From contig JAFTFE010000130.1 of assembly GCA_017449765.1 (NCBI GenBank), forward strand, positions 1-64,000: 64,000 nucleotides of DNA, in the 5' to 3' direction. This document shows, one piece after another, positions 62,450 through 64,000 of the stretch. The position numbers and the translations under genes are program-made. Source of the stretch: Lachnospiraceae bacterium. Lineage in GTDB: Bacteria; Bacillota; Clostridia; Lachnospirales; Lachnospiraceae. Within the stretch, counting starts at the first letter, position 1; each line of letters opens with the position of its first letter. Below the pieces are notes generated by a model. It did no database searches and was not told the DNA's origin. It worked only from the letters and a program-made list of their open reading frames with translations.

Positions 62450-63817
62450 ATGAAGAAATATGATGTTATTTTTGTTGGAAGCGGTCATGCATGCTGGCAC
62501 GGTGCACTTATACTTAAACTTGCAGGTAAAAGTGTTGCACTTATCGAGAGAGACCTTTTGGGCGGTACATGCACCAACTATGGTTGTGATGCCAAAATCT
62601 TGTTAGACTCCCCCTTTGAATTAAAAGAAGCATTGGACAGATATGAAGGTATCGGATTAGAACAAAAGGCTGATATTAACTGGAACAATCTCATGAAATA
62701 CAAAAAAGATGTCATCGGATTTATGCCGACTGCTATGGAGGGTATGTTTGGAGATCTTGGGTTTGATATACTTCGTGGAAACGCAGAATTCGTAGATGCA
62801 AACACTATTAAGGTCGGAGAAGAAGAATATCAGGCAGATAAGTTTGTAATCGGCACAGGTCAGGATTATATTCCGCTTGATATTAAAGGTAAGGAACACT
62901 TTCATAATTCGAGGGAATTCTTATCACTTGATGAAATACCTGAACATGTAACCTTTGTGGGTGCAGGAATTATTTCCATGGAATTTGCTTCCATTGCATT
63001 AAGCCTCGGCAGAAAAGTTGATATTGTAACCTCCGGCAAGAAAGCACTCGGTGCTTATCCTCAGGAATATGTAGAAAAAATTGTTGATAAAATGAAAGCT
63101 CAGGGAGCAAATTTTGTATTCGAAGCAAGCGTTGAGGAGATTGTTAAAAACAGCGATAACTCCTATACTTTAAAGGGTGCAAACGGGCTTTCCATAGATA
63201 CCGAATACATCCTTGTAGCAGTAGGCAGAAAGGCAAACGTGGATGGACTCGGACTTGATAAGCTCGGTATCGAATACTCCGACAGAGGAATCAAAGTTGA
63301 CAACCATTTAAGAACCGCCGTCAAGAACATTTATGCTTCCGGAGACGTAATAGATAAAAAAATACCTAAACTTACACCAACCGCGGAGTTCGAGTCAAAC
63401 TATATCGCACTTGACATATTAGCACCTATAAATGCGCCAATCAAATATCCGGTTATTCCTAATCTGGTATTTACTCTTCCGCGTATTTCACAGGTAGGAG
63501 TATCCATAGATGAAGCCGAGAAAAATTCCGCTATATACAGAATAGAGAAGCTTGCCTTCGGAGAGTCTATGTCATGGTTGAACAAAAACGAAAAGGAAGC
63601 ACATATCACTTATGTATTTGACAAATCAAACCACCTTGTTGGTGCAGCAATTATGAGTGATGACGCAGGTTCTTATATAGATGTTCTGACAATCATCATT
63701 AACGAAAAGCTTGGTGCTAAAGAATTAAGTAAGATGATATTTGCATTCCCAACTCCGACATACGGACTTATCTCAACACTTGTTCCGCTGTTCCTGAAAG
63801 GAAAGCAGAAACAATAA
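62450..63817 (+). CDS. FAD-dependent pyridine nucleotide-disulfide oxidoreductase, atypical
   Basis: This 455-residue protein has the glutathione-reductase/lipoamide-dehydrogenase layout: an FAD domain (FVGSGHACWHGAL, with Cys in place of the third glycine), a redox disulfide in GGTCTNYGCDAK (Cys41 and Cys46), an NAD(P) domain (VTFVGAGIISMEFASIAL near residue 170), IYASGDVI near 300 and a C-terminal dimer domain. Where typical enzymes have the catalytic HPTxSE, this one has FPTPTYG, so the His-Glu pair is missing. The substrate is therefore uncertain; it may act on a low-molecular-weight disulfide, metal or quinone. The start is the ATG after GAGGAGGT; the longer frame includes that site. Confidence 0.86.
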   Translation: MKKYDVIFVGSGHACWHGALILKLAGKSVALIERDLLGGTCTNYGCDAKILLDSPFELKEALDRYEGIGLEQKADINWNNLMKYKKDVIGFMPTAMEGMFGDLGFDILRGNAEFVDANTIKVGEEEYQADKFVIGTGQDYIPLDIKGKEHFHNSREFLSLDEIPEHVTFVGAGIISMEFASIALSLGRKVDIVTSGKKALGAYPQEYVEKIVDKMKAQGANFVFEASVEEIVKNSDNSYTLKGANGLSIDTEYILVAVGRKANVDGLGLDKLGIEYSDRGIKVDNHLRTAVKNIYASGDVIDKKIPKLTPTAEFESNYIALDILAPINAPIKYPVIPNLVFTLPRISQVGVSIDEAEKNSAIYRIEKLAFGESMSWLNKNEKEAHITYVFDKSNHLVGAAIMSDDAGSYIDVLTIIINEKLGAKELSKMIFAFPTPTYGLISTLVPLFLKGKQKQ

Positions 63818-63833
63818 TAATCAATGTCAATCA

Positions 63834-63869
63834 AAAAAGGAACTGTCCATCTATGAGCAGTTCCTTTTT
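63834..63869 (+). terminator. Rho-independent terminator after the flavin oxidoreductase gene
   Basis: AAAAAGGAACTG (63834-63845) pairs perfectly with CAGTTCCTTTTT (63858-63869), a 12-bp stem with a 12-base loop and a T run on the plus strand. The A run on the other side lets it also stop transcription coming from the tRNA gene. Confidence 0.85.
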
Positions 63870-63877
63870 ATTATCAG

Positions 63878-63963
63878 CGGAGACGGAGGGATTCGAACCC
63901 TCGTGCCCCGGAGGGCAAACGCATTTCGAGTGCGCCCCGTTATGACCACTTCGATACGTCTCC
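63878..63963 (-). tRNA. tRNA-Ser (anticodon CGA)
   Basis: On the minus strand an 86-base cloverleaf begins GGAGACG and ends CGTCTCC plus the discriminator G. The anticodon loop is CTCGAAA, giving CGA (codon UCG). A long variable arm (GCCCTCCGGGGC), typical of serine tRNAs, and a T arm with GGTTCGAATCC follow. CCA is not encoded. Confidence 0.95.
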
Positions 63964-64000
63964 ATACTTGAATAATATATTATATAATTTATTTATTTGC

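Overview
The window is A+T-rich DNA with strong AGGAGG-type ribosome binding sites and Gram-positive style surface-polymer genes (CsbB/YfhO-like pairs, a CDP-polyol phosphotransferase, LicD, a TagGH/Wzm-Wzt type exporter). This suggests a Bacillota species, probably a Clostridia/Lachnospiraceae gut-type organism. The genus is inference only. Almost everything here builds, decorates or exports a cell-surface glycopolymer.

Region 1 (1-26.7 kb) is two divergent sugar-decoration operons on either side of a 1.15-kb invertible switch (13660-14805). The switch consists of 55-bp inverted repeats (2 mismatches), a complete tyrosine recombinase gene between them, and a TTGACA-17-TACAAT promoter near one end that points outward. 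As written, the promoter fires through the right repeat into the right operon (14811-26717). Inversion would aim it at the left operon (13655 down to 119). The ribosome binding site of each operon's first gene lies inside the repeat, and its start codon lies just outside. The left operon encodes a WecE-type 4-aminotransferase, an ATP-grasp protein, an N-acyltransferase, a DltA-like ligase with its carrier protein, a CapK-like ligase, a lipid-linked glycosyltransferase, membrane transferases and an MBOAT acyltransferase. The right operon encodes a 2,3-dehydratase, a Gfo/Idh reductase, a VioA-type 4-aminotransferase, its own carrier protein, DltA-like ligase and acyltransferases, a lipid-linked glycosyltransferase and a full-length YfhO. 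The two operons carry diverged copies of the same acyl-activation module. Inversion should therefore exchange one acylated amino-sugar decoration for another. The left operon, silent in this orientation, also holds an internally deleted YfhO and a truncated last gene.

Region 2 (26.7-30.3 kb) holds two DUF4143-type ATPases facing each other. They are flanked by two short remnants of the same family, and short direct repeats lie upstream of the first.

Region 3 (30.3-58.4 kb) is a long minus-strand surface-polysaccharide cluster. It starts at rfbC and continues through an ABC exporter, a methyltransferase, a two-domain glycosyltransferase with a coiled coil, a WbaP/PglC-type initiating transferase, further glycosyl- and acyltransferases, CDP-polyol phosphate genes, a polymerase, a flippase, a YfhO, and finally a 1089-residue protein I cannot identify. 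Several genes look broken: the polymerase has an in-frame stop near its start, an acyltransferase is frameshifted in a homopolymer, and a DUF6077-like protein is split in two.

Region 4 (58.6-64 kb) reads mostly rightward: a UDP-sugar pyrophosphorylase, a 281-bp MITE-like palindrome, a beta-helix lipoprotein, an unusual flavin disulfide oxidoreductase and, on the minus strand, tRNA-Ser(CGA).
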